Below are positions 26,401-35,762 of a DNA stretch of 64,000 nucleotides, piece by piece (position 1 is the first letter of the stretch; each line of letters starts with the position of its first letter). The position numbers and the translations under genes were made by a program. The notes beneath the pieces were generated by a model. It was not told the origin of the DNA and did not search any database. It saw only the letters and a program-made list of their open reading frames with translations. Location of the stretch: contig NZ_ATGG01000017.1 of the NCBI RefSeq assembly GCF_000413855.1, positions 147,707 to 211,706 of the forward strand, given 5' to 3'. The stretch comes from Acinetobacter gyllenbergii CIP 110306 = MTCC 11365 (lineage in GTDB: Bacteria; Pseudomonadota; Gammaproteobacteria; Pseudomonadales; Moraxellaceae).

Positions 26401-26424
26401 TAATCTGATTATTGTTACTGTCAA
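26397..26424 (-). promoter_or_regulatory. Sigma-70 promoter of the old-yellow-enzyme gene
   Basis: On the minus strand TTGACA (26424-26419) and TAAATT (26402-26397) are 16 bp apart, followed by the operator palindrome and then the start codon. Confidence 0.65.
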
Positions 26425-26473
26425 GCATTCTTCCGATGAACTGACAATAGCATATGTCAATTTAATTACAATG

Positions 26474-28069
26474 CTAATATTCACTCGCAGAAATCAGTTG
26501 GCGGGTATATTCCGTCTGAGGCTGGCTAAATAAAAGTGCTGTGGCTTGATATTCCAAAGCTTTGCCTTGATGCATCACCAAAACTTTTTGACACAGTGCT
26601 TTAATGACTTGTAAGTCATGACTAATAAAGAGATAGCTGATTTGTTCTTGCTGCTGTAAACGACGTAACAATTGAATGATGGCTAACTGCGTGCTTCGAT
26701 CCAAGGCGGAGGTCGGTTCATCTAGAATCAGTAATTTTGGTTTTAGCACCAGTGCTCTTGCAAGTGCGACACGTTGCCGTTGCCCACCAGAAAGCTGATG
26801 TGGATACTTCTGTTTATCCGCTAAAGATAATTCAACTTTTGCCAAAACAGCATCGACTTCAGCTTGGCACTGCTGCTTTGAAATGGATTGAAGATGGAGC
26901 CCTTCTACAATAATCTGCTCGACCGACATACGAGGGTTCAGGCTGCTAAAAGGGTCCTGAAACACGATCTGAAATTCTGGTCGAAGTGGTCGTAACTGTT
27001 TCTGGGTCAACAGGTTTAAATCTTGTGCCTGAAAATGAATATGACCTTCACTTCGAATCAACCGTGCAATTGCCAAAGCCAATGACGATTTTCCTGAACC
27101 ACTTTCTCCAACGATACCCAAAGCTTCGCCCTGAGACAGACTCAACTGAATAGATGCTGCTGCAACCTTATACGCTTTAACCCGATGGAATAACCCCTGC
27201 CGAATCGGATATTTGACCGTGACATCGTTCAGTTCAAGCAAGGTAGGTGCAGGCTGCATCACCAAGGCTTGTCCAAAATCATGATTGAGTAAATTCTGGG
27301 TATAGGACTTTTCAGGGTAGTTAAATATTTCATTAATCGTACCCTGCTCTTCAACACGGCCTTGATTAAGCACCACCACATGATCAGCATAATGCTTAAC
27401 TAAATTCAGGTCATGACTAATCAAAATAATTGCCATCTTACGTTGCTGCTGTAAGCGTTTTAATAACGTTAAAATTTGTACTTGCAGCAGCACATCTAAA
27501 GCCGTGGTTGGCTCATCGGCAATTAGAATTTCTGGTTCTAAAGCTAAAGCCATTGCTAACATGACCCGTTGCCGCTGCCCACCAGACAACTCATGTGGAT
27601 AGCACTTTAGTATATCTATTGCATCGTTGATTTCGACATCCTGCAACAACGACACGCAACGCTGTCGAATTTCGGCCTGAGTAACACCAAGTCGTAATAG
27701 GCTCTCACCCAACATTTTTTCTACTGTGTGCAAAGGGTTTAAAGCCGTCATCGGCTCTTGGAAAATCATGCCAATACGTTTACCACGAATCTGCTGTAAC
27801 TGGCTCTGGCTCAAAGCCAGCAAGTTTTCCCCTGCAATTTCAACCTGACCTTGCACCATAAAACTTTCTGGCAATAAACCCAAAATCGCCAACACACTGA
27901 TGGTTTTACCTGAACCACTTTCTCCAACCAGTGCAATCGTTTGCGCTGGATATAAATCAAAACTCAAACTCTCAAGCAAGCACTGCCCTGTTTCATTACA
28001 AATATTGAGTTGCTGAACAGTTAATAAGGCGGATTGATCAAACTGTTTATCGTCTTGGGTCAAATGCAT
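26474..28069 (-). CDS. yejF: Peptide ABC transporter ATPase, YejF type
   Basis: Energises the YejABEF oligopeptide importer. Two complete ATPase halves are fused. First half: Walker A GESGSGKT, signature LSGGQRQRV, Walker B ILIADEPTT. Second half: GESGSGKS, LSGGQRQRV, LLILDEPTS. In E. coli this transporter also admits microcin C. I start at MHLTQDD because GGGGAGG lies about 9 bp upstream. This overlaps the end of yejE by 23 bp. It is the last gene of the run. Confidence 0.92.
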   Translation of the reverse strand: MHLTQDDKQFDQSALLTVQQLNICNETGQCLLESLSFDLYPAQTIALVGESGSGKTISVLAILGLLPESFMVQGQVEIAGENLLALSQSQLQQIRGKRIGMIFQEPMTALNPLHTVEKMLGESLLRLGVTQAEIRQRCVSLLQDVEINDAIDILKCYPHELSGGQRQRVMLAMALALEPEILIADEPTTALDVLLQVQILTLLKRLQQQRKMAIILISHDLNLVKHYADHVVVLNQGRVEEQGTINEIFNYPEKSYTQNLLNHDFGQALVMQPAPTLLELNDVTVKYPIRQGLFHRVKAYKVAAASIQLSLSQGEALGIVGESGSGKSSLALAIARLIRSEGHIHFQAQDLNLLTQKQLRPLRPEFQIVFQDPFSSLNPRMSVEQIIVEGLHLQSISKQQCQAEVDAVLAKVELSLADKQKYPHQLSGGQRQRVALARALVLKPKLLILDEPTSALDRSTQLAIIQLLRRLQQQEQISYLFISHDLQVIKALCQKVLVMHQGKALEYQATALLFSQPQTEYTRQLISASEY

Positions 28070-29057
28070 CACGTGCAGCCTCCCCAATAAAAATCAATAA
28101 AGACAGTACAATCGCCAATGTAAAAAAGCCAGACAGCACCAACCACGGCGCATCTAAGTTATTTTTGCCTTGCAATAATAATTCACCCAATGATGCAGCA
28201 TCAGGCGGTAGACCATAACCTAAGAAATCCAATGCAGTTAAGGCAATAATATTGGCAGTCAACATAAACGGAATCTGTGACAAACTTGAACTCATTGCAT
28301 TCGGTAAAATATGCTTAAAGATAATTTTATGATCCGTTACACCCAACGCATGCGCTGCACGGACATAATCAAAATTGCGCGCCCGCAAGAACTCTGCTCG
28401 TACGAGCCCAACCAACTGAGTCCAACCAAATAACAACATGATCAAAAATAGCCAATAAATACTGGGGCTAAACATACTCACCAAGATCATGACAATGAAC
28501 AACATTGGCAAGCCACCCCAGACCTCCAAAATTCGTTGCCCGATTAAATCAATCCAGCCACCATAATAGCCCTGTATTGCGCCAACAATAACGCCAATCA
28601 CGGCAGAACACAGCGTCAAAGCAAAACCAAATAAAAGAGAAACACGCAGACCATAAAGGATTCGGGCAAACACATCACGCCCTTGATCATCCGTTCCCAG
28701 CCAATTTTGGGCGCTTGGCGCTGAGGGAACAGGCACTGCCAAAGATAAATTAGGTGTCTGATAAGCAAAAGGAATCGGTGCAGCAATCATCCAGCCCTGT
28801 TTTTGAATCAGCTGTTTTACCGCAGGATCTTGATAATCGGTTGTTGTTTCAAAGACGCCACCAAAGGTGGTTTCGGGATAATCTTTCAAGATCGGGAAAT
28901 AAAACGACTGCTGGTAACGAACCAACAACGGCTTGTCATTGGCAATCAGTTCAGCAAATAAGGACAATACAAAGATCGTTAAAAACAAAATCAGACAACA
29001 AAAACCCAATTTATTTTGCCTAAATCGCTCAAAACGCGCGCGCATCAAAGGAGACAT
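28047..29057 (-). CDS. yejE: Peptide ABC transporter permease, YejE type
   Basis: Inner-membrane permease subunit of about 336 residues. Landmarks are an N-terminal membrane segment (LGFCCLILFLTIFVLSLFAE), a periplasmic region with QNWLGTDDQGRDVFARILYG, then five more helices with the EAA loop RAAHALGVTDHKIIFKHILPN. It begins within the TGATG of the yejB stop (GTG one codon earlier is possible), so it is coupled to yejB. Confidence 0.92.
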   Translation of the reverse strand: MSPLMRARFERFRQNKLGFCCLILFLTIFVLSLFAELIANDKPLLVRYQQSFYFPILKDYPETTFGGVFETTTDYQDPAVKQLIQKQGWMIAAPIPFAYQTPNLSLAVPVPSAPSAQNWLGTDDQGRDVFARILYGLRVSLLFGFALTLCSAVIGVIVGAIQGYYGGWIDLIGQRILEVWGGLPMLFIVMILVSMFSPSIYWLFLIMLLFGWTQLVGLVRAEFLRARNFDYVRAAHALGVTDHKIIFKHILPNAMSSSLSQIPFMLTANIIALTALDFLGYGLPPDAASLGELLLQGKNNLDAPWLVLSGFFTLAIVLSLLIFIGEAARDAFDPRR

Positions 29058-30127
29058 CACTTTCCACCTCTTGATGCAAAATCAATGCGCGGATCAATCA
29101 AGTGATACAGCACATCACCGATTAAACGCAATAGCATCCCAAATAAGGTAAATAAGAATAAAGTCCCGAAAATAACAGGATAATCGCGCTGAGTAATCGC
29201 TTCAAAACCTAATAACCCAATCCCATCTAAATTAAAAATGATTTCGATAAATAGATTACCGACAAACAAAATACCTACTAATGCTTCTGGTAAGGCTGCC
29301 ACCACCACCAAAATCGCATTGCGAAAGACATGTCCATAAAGCACCTGATTGTCATTAAGACCTTTTGATCTTGCCGTCAGCACATAGGGCTTTTTCAGTT
29401 CTTCAACAAAAGAATATTTCGTCAAATAGCTCAATGCGGCAAAACTACCCAAGACCATACTCAGGATGGGCAAACACATATGCCACAAATAATCTTGTAT
29501 TTTTGCCCATAAACTGAATTGAGCAAAGTCCTCTGAAACCAGCCCCTGCAAGGGAAACCATTGTAAATAACTGCCACCAGCAAAAAAAACCATCAACACG
29601 ATGGCAAATACAAAAGATGGAATGGCATAACTCACGGCTAATAATAAGGACGTAGATTGATCAAACAGTAAGCCATTATTTTTAGCCTTTTTAATGCCCA
29701 GTGGGATTGCGATCAGATAGATCAGGAAGGTACTCCATAGACCCAAAGACAACGTGACAGGTAGCTTTTCATATAACAGTTGGGTGACCGGTTTATCTTT
29801 GAAAAAGCTGGTTCCGAAATCTAGGCTTAAATAGCCTTTTAACATCAACCAAAAACGTTCAGTCGCAGGCCGATCAAAGCCATATTGTGCTTTGATGGTT
29901 TCAATCATTTCTGGGCTTAAACCACGCGCACCTTCATATTGTGCCAAGGTGGCCAAACGGGATGATGCACTCGTACCGACACCAAAGCCTTGCGCATTCT
30001 GGATTTGCTGAATCGCCTGCTCAACAGGGCCCCCAGGTGCAATTTGTACAATACAAAAATTAATCAATAAAATGAAAAATAATGTCGGGATCATCAATAA
30101 CATTCTTTTCAGAATATAGTGAACCAT
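29057..30127 (-). CDS. yejB: Peptide ABC transporter permease, YejB type
   Basis: Inner-membrane permease of 356 residues. N-terminus MVHYILKRMLLMIPTLF, a periplasmic segment (GLSPEMIETIKAQYGFDRP) and further helices with the EAA loop TARSKGLNDNQVLYGHVFRN. It pairs with YejE to form the channel. It starts 15 bp after yejA. Confidence 0.92.
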   Translation of the reverse strand: MVHYILKRMLLMIPTLFFILLINFCIVQIAPGGPVEQAIQQIQNAQGFGVGTSASSRLATLAQYEGARGLSPEMIETIKAQYGFDRPATERFWLMLKGYLSLDFGTSFFKDKPVTQLLYEKLPVTLSLGLWSTFLIYLIAIPLGIKKAKNNGLLFDQSTSLLLAVSYAIPSFVFAIVLMVFFAGGSYLQWFPLQGLVSEDFAQFSLWAKIQDYLWHMCLPILSMVLGSFAALSYLTKYSFVEELKKPYVLTARSKGLNDNQVLYGHVFRNAILVVVAALPEALVGILFVGNLFIEIIFNLDGIGLLGFEAITQRDYPVIFGTLFLFTLFGMLLRLIGDVLYHLIDPRIDFASRGGK

Positions 30128-30142
30128 TTAATAAGATCCTAA

Positions 30143-31993
30143 TTATTTTAATTCAGATTTTCGCATAGATTGATCAAGTTTTTTGGCTTTCTCAGCATCA
30201 ACCCACCAGTATTCCCAACCGACTGAAAGCTTAGGTTTGACTTGTGGTTGCTGATAGATGTCCCAATAAGCAAACCAACGTTCAGGCTTCCCATAAGTCA
30301 AAATTTGATAATAGCCAGCACGTAACAAGCGATCAAGCACACGCGTATACAACACTACCTCATCGCGTGTTTTTGCCGCTACAATTTTCGCGATCATCTG
30401 ATCAATCGCAGGATGCTTAATCCCTGAATAATTATAATTACCCGCCTCATCTGCTGCTGCACTTCCCCAGAATTGGGCCTGTTCTTTTCCTGGGGTTAAA
30501 GTCTGTGGTAGTTTCAACATCATCATATCAAAATCTTGATGACGAATCCGCTCCATATATTGTGGCACATCCACTTGCCGTAACTGAACCTGAATCCCTA
30601 AACGCTTCAGATTACGCACAAAAGGCATTAATTCACGCTGTGGGTTTTCCTGTTGCATCAACAACTCAATGCGAATGGCCTGACCTGTTCGATCATATAA
30701 CTGCCCCTTGCGAATCAGATAGCCCGCATTTTTTAAGATCTGTTGTGCAGTCAATAAATTCTGCCGATTGAATCCACTGCCATCAGAAACAGGATAGCGC
30801 CAATCAGCCAAAATACCTTGTCGCATCACAGGATTGAACTGGGACAAATGGGGCTTTAATACATTCAATTCAGCGGCACTAGGTCGGCCTGTAGCAGCTA
30901 AATCGGTATTGTCAAAATAGCTTTGTAAGCGTCGATTTTGATTAAAGAAAAGTGCCTTATTTTGCCATTCAAAATCATAGGCATAGGTCAGTGCCTGACG
31001 TAGATAAATATCATTGAGCGGTGCACGGCGGGTATTAAACACCAAGCTTTGAATATCGAGCGGTGTTCCCAGCCGTGCCTTATACTGCTTGACCCAACCA
31101 GATTTTACAGCTGGAAAGTTATAAGCCGTCACCCAATTCCGAATATTTTTTTCTTCGTATAAATTGAATTGTCGGGATTTAAATCCTTCAAAACTTACAT
31201 CCAAATTTCGATAATAGACATATTTGAGTCGATCAAAATTGTAGCGGCCTTTGTTTACTGGTAAATCTTTGCCCCAATAATTAGGACTGCGCTTATAGCT
31301 AATACTCCGCCCTGCATCAATTCTGTCGATGATATAAGGCCCTGATCCCACAATCGGTTGAAGGGTGACACGGCTAAAGTCCTTATTTCTCCAATCCAAT
31401 TTTGAATAGATTGGCAGGCTCGCTACAATCAGGGGCATTTCCACATTATTTTTAGACTTAAAAATAAATTTAACTTGGTGTTTAGATAACACTTCTGTTT
31501 TGGCCAAATCAGACAAATACATTTGAAAGCCTAAATTGGCTTTGCTCTGATAAGTATCGAAGGTAAATTTCACATCTTCTGCTGTTACTGCTTGACCATT
31601 ATTAAATCGCGCTTGAGGATTCAAGTGAAAGATCACGGATTGCAAATGATCTGGATCATAACTGACCTTTTCAGCAAGTAAGGGATACATCACACGTGGC
31701 TCATCCAGCGAACGATCCATCAAACTATCAAACAGATAATTGACGCCTTCAGTCGAACTGCCCTTGCCATTCATACTATTTAAATTATCAAATGTCCCCA
31801 AACTCGATTGACTCAGGATACCGCCTTTAGGTGCATGGGCATTGGCATAAGGCATTACCTTAAGCTTTGCATATTTAGGTTGCACATGCATCGCCAAATA
31901 TGGCGTGGTTTGCATCGTCGCAAATGAAATAGGAACAAAAAGGCTTAGTCCCATAGAGAAACCAAGCCTTTTTATGAACAGCGTTTGAATCAT
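30143..31993 (-). CDS. yejA: Peptide ABC transporter substrate-binding protein, YejA type
   Basis: Periplasmic SBP_bac_5 protein of 616 residues that captures oligopeptides for YejBEF. The signal peptide runs to about FVPISFA. Family landmarks: PKGGILSQSSLGTFDNLN, FHLNPQARFNNGQAVTAEDV, VGSGPYIIDRIDAGRSISY and RRAPLNDIYLRQALTYAYDF. Its ATG lies 6 bp after the mltD stop codon and has no clear ribosome binding site, so it is probably translated by coupling with mltD. Confidence 0.92.
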   Translation of the reverse strand: MIQTLFIKRLGFSMGLSLFVPISFATMQTTPYLAMHVQPKYAKLKVMPYANAHAPKGGILSQSSLGTFDNLNSMNGKGSSTEGVNYLFDSLMDRSLDEPRVMYPLLAEKVSYDPDHLQSVIFHLNPQARFNNGQAVTAEDVKFTFDTYQSKANLGFQMYLSDLAKTEVLSKHQVKFIFKSKNNVEMPLIVASLPIYSKLDWRNKDFSRVTLQPIVGSGPYIIDRIDAGRSISYKRSPNYWGKDLPVNKGRYNFDRLKYVYYRNLDVSFEGFKSRQFNLYEEKNIRNWVTAYNFPAVKSGWVKQYKARLGTPLDIQSLVFNTRRAPLNDIYLRQALTYAYDFEWQNKALFFNQNRRLQSYFDNTDLAATGRPSAAELNVLKPHLSQFNPVMRQGILADWRYPVSDGSGFNRQNLLTAQQILKNAGYLIRKGQLYDRTGQAIRIELLMQQENPQRELMPFVRNLKRLGIQVQLRQVDVPQYMERIRHQDFDMMMLKLPQTLTPGKEQAQFWGSAAADEAGNYNYSGIKHPAIDQMIAKIVAAKTRDEVVLYTRVLDRLLRAGYYQILTYGKPERWFAYWDIYQQPQVKPKLSVGWEYWWVDAEKAKKLDQSMRKSELK

Positions 31994-31999
31994 CTGTAA

Positions 32000-34900
32000 T
32001 TACAAGTTAGGCACTTTAATCACATCACCGATGCGTAATTGGGTACTTGGCGTCAAATCATTCATTTCTGCCAATGCACTAGTGTCTAAACCATAACGGC
32101 TTGCTAAGCCAATCAAGGTATCACCACGTTTGACTTTGTATTCACTCACTGTTTTAGGAACTGAAATACTTTGACCCCGTTGCAGACTAGCATTGGCTTT
32201 CAGATTATTTAACTCCGCCAATTCACGTCCAGACATCCCAAAACGATTGGCAATACTGTTTAAAGACTCTCCCGCTTTTACGGCATATCTTTCAGTATTA
32301 CGACTTGGTGCTGAAGGCTTAGTCGTTATTTTGCTGTCATCCACTTTTGCTGTTTCAGCCTTCGGTAGGTCGCCAGTCAATTTGAGCTTTTGACCAATAC
32401 GAACATTACTGCCACGTGTTAAACCATTTAAACCGGCAACATAATCCAGCTGTAAATTATGACGGCTGGCAATATTGCCTAAGGTATCGCCAGATTTAAC
32501 CGTATAAACATCAGGTGTAGTTTCTTCTCTCGATTTGCTTGTGTTGCTTGCAGTATTTTTTGCTGGTACATCACCGGTTAATTTTAAGCGCTGACCAACG
32601 CGTACACCCGAGGTTCTTTCTAAACCATTTAAATCGGCAACATAGCTCAGTTGCAGATTATACTTGGCCGCAATCGCATTCAAGCTATCACCCGACTGCA
32701 CCACATACTGATCAGGTACAGTTGAACCCGCTGGAATCTTTAAGCTTTGACCCAAACGCACACCGCTATTTGACCTCAAATTATTCAGCTCAGCCAACTC
32801 GCTCAAGCTAATTTTCGACTTGGTTGCAATACTCGATAAAGTGTCGCCACGCTGTACGGTATAACTTTCAGTTTTATAGCTAGTCGATGCACTGACATTG
32901 TCGTATTTCACATTACTCTTCGTTGGCTCAGGTGTATCTTGAGTTGAAGAAACTTCGTGCAATGGGACATTGATTTTTTGTCCAACGAATAAGCTGCTGC
33001 TGGCGGTTAAACCTGAGGTTAAATCTGCCAGTTCCTGATTCGATAACGCATAACGATCCGCAATCAGTTTTAAATATTCGCCACGCTTCACCGTATATGA
33101 TTTAGTTGCAACTTTTTGAGTCGTTGTTGCCTTGCTGTCAGTCGCACGCGCTGGCTGCTGAGTTGTGCGGGTATTATTCTTTGGCTCAATCAATGTTAAT
33201 TTTTGTCCAACGAACAAACCATCAGTCACAGACAAATTATTATAATCCGCCAACTGTTTCAGGCTTAAATCAAAGCGTGAAGCCAAATTAGTTAAGCTAT
33301 CACCAGACTGCACCACATAACTCTCTGGTTTTTCAGCAGCTTTTGGTGCCTCTGGTTTGGCATCATATAAATATAAACTTGCGCCAACGAATAAGGTGCC
33401 GTTTGGATCAATCTGGTTCCACTGTGCAATATCACGCCAGTTCACACCATTTTTTTGCGCAATGATCGCTAAAGTATCACCAGGCTGTACCACATAGGTG
33501 CTGCGCTTGCCTTTCGGTGCAACCACGACCACATCGGTATCGGTTTTGATATATGGCTTACCTTGGTTGCGTTTGGCATCTTCACTATTGGCAGTTGCAC
33601 TATCTTCAACCAAGTTCTTTGGATAAGCAAAACCCTTACTGACTTCTTGACCTTTCTCATCTGCAACCGACTGGCTGGTTTGGATCGCCGTTAATTTGAT
33701 CTTACCGTCAAATGGATCGACAATTTCTGTACCCTTCGGCGCAATTGCTTTGATTTCAGCCACAACCTGATCTCGTTCAGCTTGTGTTGCTTGTGGCTCT
33801 AACACTTGAGCCACTGTTTCTTTCTTGCCTTCTTCTTTAATTGCAGCACTAATTTGCTCACGCTCTTTCAAAGAAATTGGCGGTTCAGTCACCACAGGTT
33901 TCACATTGGTTGCAGGTGTAATCGCAACAGGAATACGCGGTGCACTCGGCACATCCGCCGCTGCGGCAAATGAAGCTAGAGCATTCGAGCCTCTCGGTGT
34001 GCTGACTTTACTGGTATTCGAAATTGATGTCGTTGGACGAGAAGTATTACTCGCCGTTAAATTCGGCGGTGTTACTGTCGATGCACTATTACTTTGGCCT
34101 GTACTTGTTGTGGTACGAACCGTGGTTGAAGTACTCAACGGATTGGTATTCATCGGCGGTGGCGTTTTATTACTTGCCCAGAAACCACCAAAGCTGGTTT
34201 TACCTGAACGTAATTTTGCATCAATCGAAGGACTGAGATCGGCTGGAATTAAGATACGCATTGGGCTCATTGGATCAACCATTTCGCCTCGATAACCTGG
34301 GTTCAATGCATAAAGCTCCGCACGACTTAAACCTGTGATTGAAGCAATTTGATTCAATTCAAGAGGTGCAGCCAAACTGACTTCACGGAAGTGAGGACGG
34401 TTAGCAATCGGTGGCAAGCTGACACCATAAGCATTTGGATTCTTAATAATTTGTGCCACAGCCAAGAACCGTGGAACATAGTTCATGGTTTCTTGCGGGA
34501 GTTTCAATGACCAATAATCGGTTGGTAAACCTGCAGCGCGGTTGCGGTTAATCGCCTGTTGAATACGCCCTGGTCCCGCATTATAAGCGGCCAGTGCAAG
34601 CTCCCACGAACCAAACTGATTATATAAGCTACCAAAGAATTCATATGCTGCACGTGTCGATTCAACAACGTCACGACGGCCATCATACAGGCTGGTTTGT
34701 TGTAAGCCATAAATTCGGCCCGTACTTGGAATAAACTGCCATAAACCCGCCGCTGCAGCACTACTGGTCGCAGCCGGATCATAGGAACTTTCAATAATTG
34801 GCAGTAATGCCAGTTCTGTTGGCATACCACGGCGTTCAGCTTCTTTTACTGTGTGATATAAATAACGGCTGGCACGCGCGCTTAAACGATCTAAATACGG

Positions 34901-35254
34901 TTGACGAGAAATAAACCAACTACGTTGTGCTTCAATTCGTGAATCCCAATGGTTCAAGTCCATCTTGAATCCAACTGTCATTCGCTTCCACACATCACCG
35001 TGTTTCAGAACCAATAGACGATCACCTTCCACAGCACGCATATCTGTTGCTGACAACAAATCTTCAAGCGAATCTAAACTGCTTGCATCCAGATAACCTG
35101 AACCCGCCTGCTTAGACGTTGACGCTTTAGTTGATTGAGGGGTTGAAGAACACCCTGTAGTGATTCCCAGCGCAACGAGAGCAGAAGTGAGTACAGTGAT
35201 TTTGAATAATGATGTTGCAGATGTTTGCGACACCAATGTGCTCGATTTATACAT
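32000..35254 (-). CDS. mltD: Membrane-bound lytic transglycosylase D with eight LysM repeats
   Basis: Cleaves the MurNAc-GlcNAc bond of peptidoglycan, forming 1,6-anhydro ends. A lipoprotein signal ends in LGITTGC, so the lipid-bearing cysteine is about residue 35. The SLT domain follows, with catalytic glutamate at about 155 in IIESSYDP and then AAGLWQFIPSTGRIYGL. A Ser/Thr/Pro-rich linker (about 350-580) leads to eight LysM repeats from about 583 to the end, each opening with a Y-V-V/K-x-G-D-T/S-L type core. E. coli MltD has two LysM and about 450 residues, so this 1084-residue form is much enlarged. yejABEF follows with almost no gap. Confidence 0.94.
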   Translation of the reverse strand: MYKSSTLVSQTSATSLFKITVLTSALVALGITTGCSSTPQSTKASTSKQAGSGYLDASSLDSLEDLLSATDMRAVEGDRLLVLKHGDVWKRMTVGFKMDLNHWDSRIEAQRSWFISRQPYLDRLSARASRYLYHTVKEAERRGMPTELALLPIIESSYDPAATSSAAAAGLWQFIPSTGRIYGLQQTSLYDGRRDVVESTRAAYEFFGSLYNQFGSWELALAAYNAGPGRIQQAINRNRAAGLPTDYWSLKLPQETMNYVPRFLAVAQIIKNPNAYGVSLPPIANRPHFREVSLAAPLELNQIASITGLSRAELYALNPGYRGEMVDPMSPMRILIPADLSPSIDAKLRSGKTSFGGFWASNKTPPPMNTNPLSTSTTVRTTTSTGQSNSASTVTPPNLTASNTSRPTTSISNTSKVSTPRGSNALASFAAAADVPSAPRIPVAITPATNVKPVVTEPPISLKEREQISAAIKEEGKKETVAQVLEPQATQAERDQVVAEIKAIAPKGTEIVDPFDGKIKLTAIQTSQSVADEKGQEVSKGFAYPKNLVEDSATANSEDAKRNQGKPYIKTDTDVVVVAPKGKRSTYVVQPGDTLAIIAQKNGVNWRDIAQWNQIDPNGTLFVGASLYLYDAKPEAPKAAEKPESYVVQSGDSLTNLASRFDLSLKQLADYNNLSVTDGLFVGQKLTLIEPKNNTRTTQQPARATDSKATTTQKVATKSYTVKRGEYLKLIADRYALSNQELADLTSGLTASSSLFVGQKINVPLHEVSSTQDTPEPTKSNVKYDNVSASTSYKTESYTVQRGDTLSSIATKSKISLSELAELNNLRSNSGVRLGQSLKIPAGSTVPDQYVVQSGDSLNAIAAKYNLQLSYVADLNGLERTSGVRVGQRLKLTGDVPAKNTASNTSKSREETTPDVYTVKSGDTLGNIASRHNLQLDYVAGLNGLTRGSNVRIGQKLKLTGDLPKAETAKVDDSKITTKPSAPSRNTERYAVKAGESLNSIANRFGMSGRELAELNNLKANASLQRGQSISVPKTVSEYKVKRGDTLIGLASRYGLDTSALAEMNDLTPSTQLRIGDVIKVPNL

Positions 35255-35293
35255 AAAAACTTCCAGTCAACTCACGCTAGTTTATTTCTTAAG

Positions 35294-35505
35294 TAGGGTC
35301 TATTCATGTTTCAAGCATGCATTGCGTTATCGATTAAAAACGACTCAAACAAAGCATAGGACAAAGACAATGGCCGCCCCCTTGTCAGTTCTCATAACGA
35401 AGTTTGGGGAAGTTTTAGCCATAACCTGAGCAAGAGCAAAGCACCGTTTTGATCACAGCGCAAGGCAAAATTCTTCTGTCATCTGTGAAACGCCAACAGA
35501 CCCTA
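35294..35505. repeat. MITE-like dispersed repeat, copy 2
   Basis: A 212-bp relative of the element at 41-324. Its ends are TAGGGTCTATT and, inverted, TAGGGTCTGTTGGC, again with TA at both borders. The shared core includes GCATGCATTGCGTTAT, AGACAATGGC, CATAACGAAGTTTGGGGA and TTTTAG-CATAACC. About 70 bp of the right half of copy 1 has no counterpart here. It lies between divergent mltD and rnhA-dnaQ, so it may carry or disturb their promoters. Confidence 0.7.
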
Positions 35506-35762
35506 GCCATTGTAGTAAAGCATGTCACTTAGACAAGGCAATAATTTAACGTGATTTGCATGGAAATGTTACAAGAAATTAAAAAAGATGAGTTTTGTAA
35601 CGTTCAGAATCGGAATTTAGCTTTACAATACAAGACATCGCTCGAAAATGCTAAAATTCTCGATTCTTTGAAGCTCAATCTAGATTGACTTAAATCTTGT
35701 GCATTTCTTGTTTAGATTGCACATACTCAAATTTTTATTCTGCTTATTGTTCAGGTTCAGAT

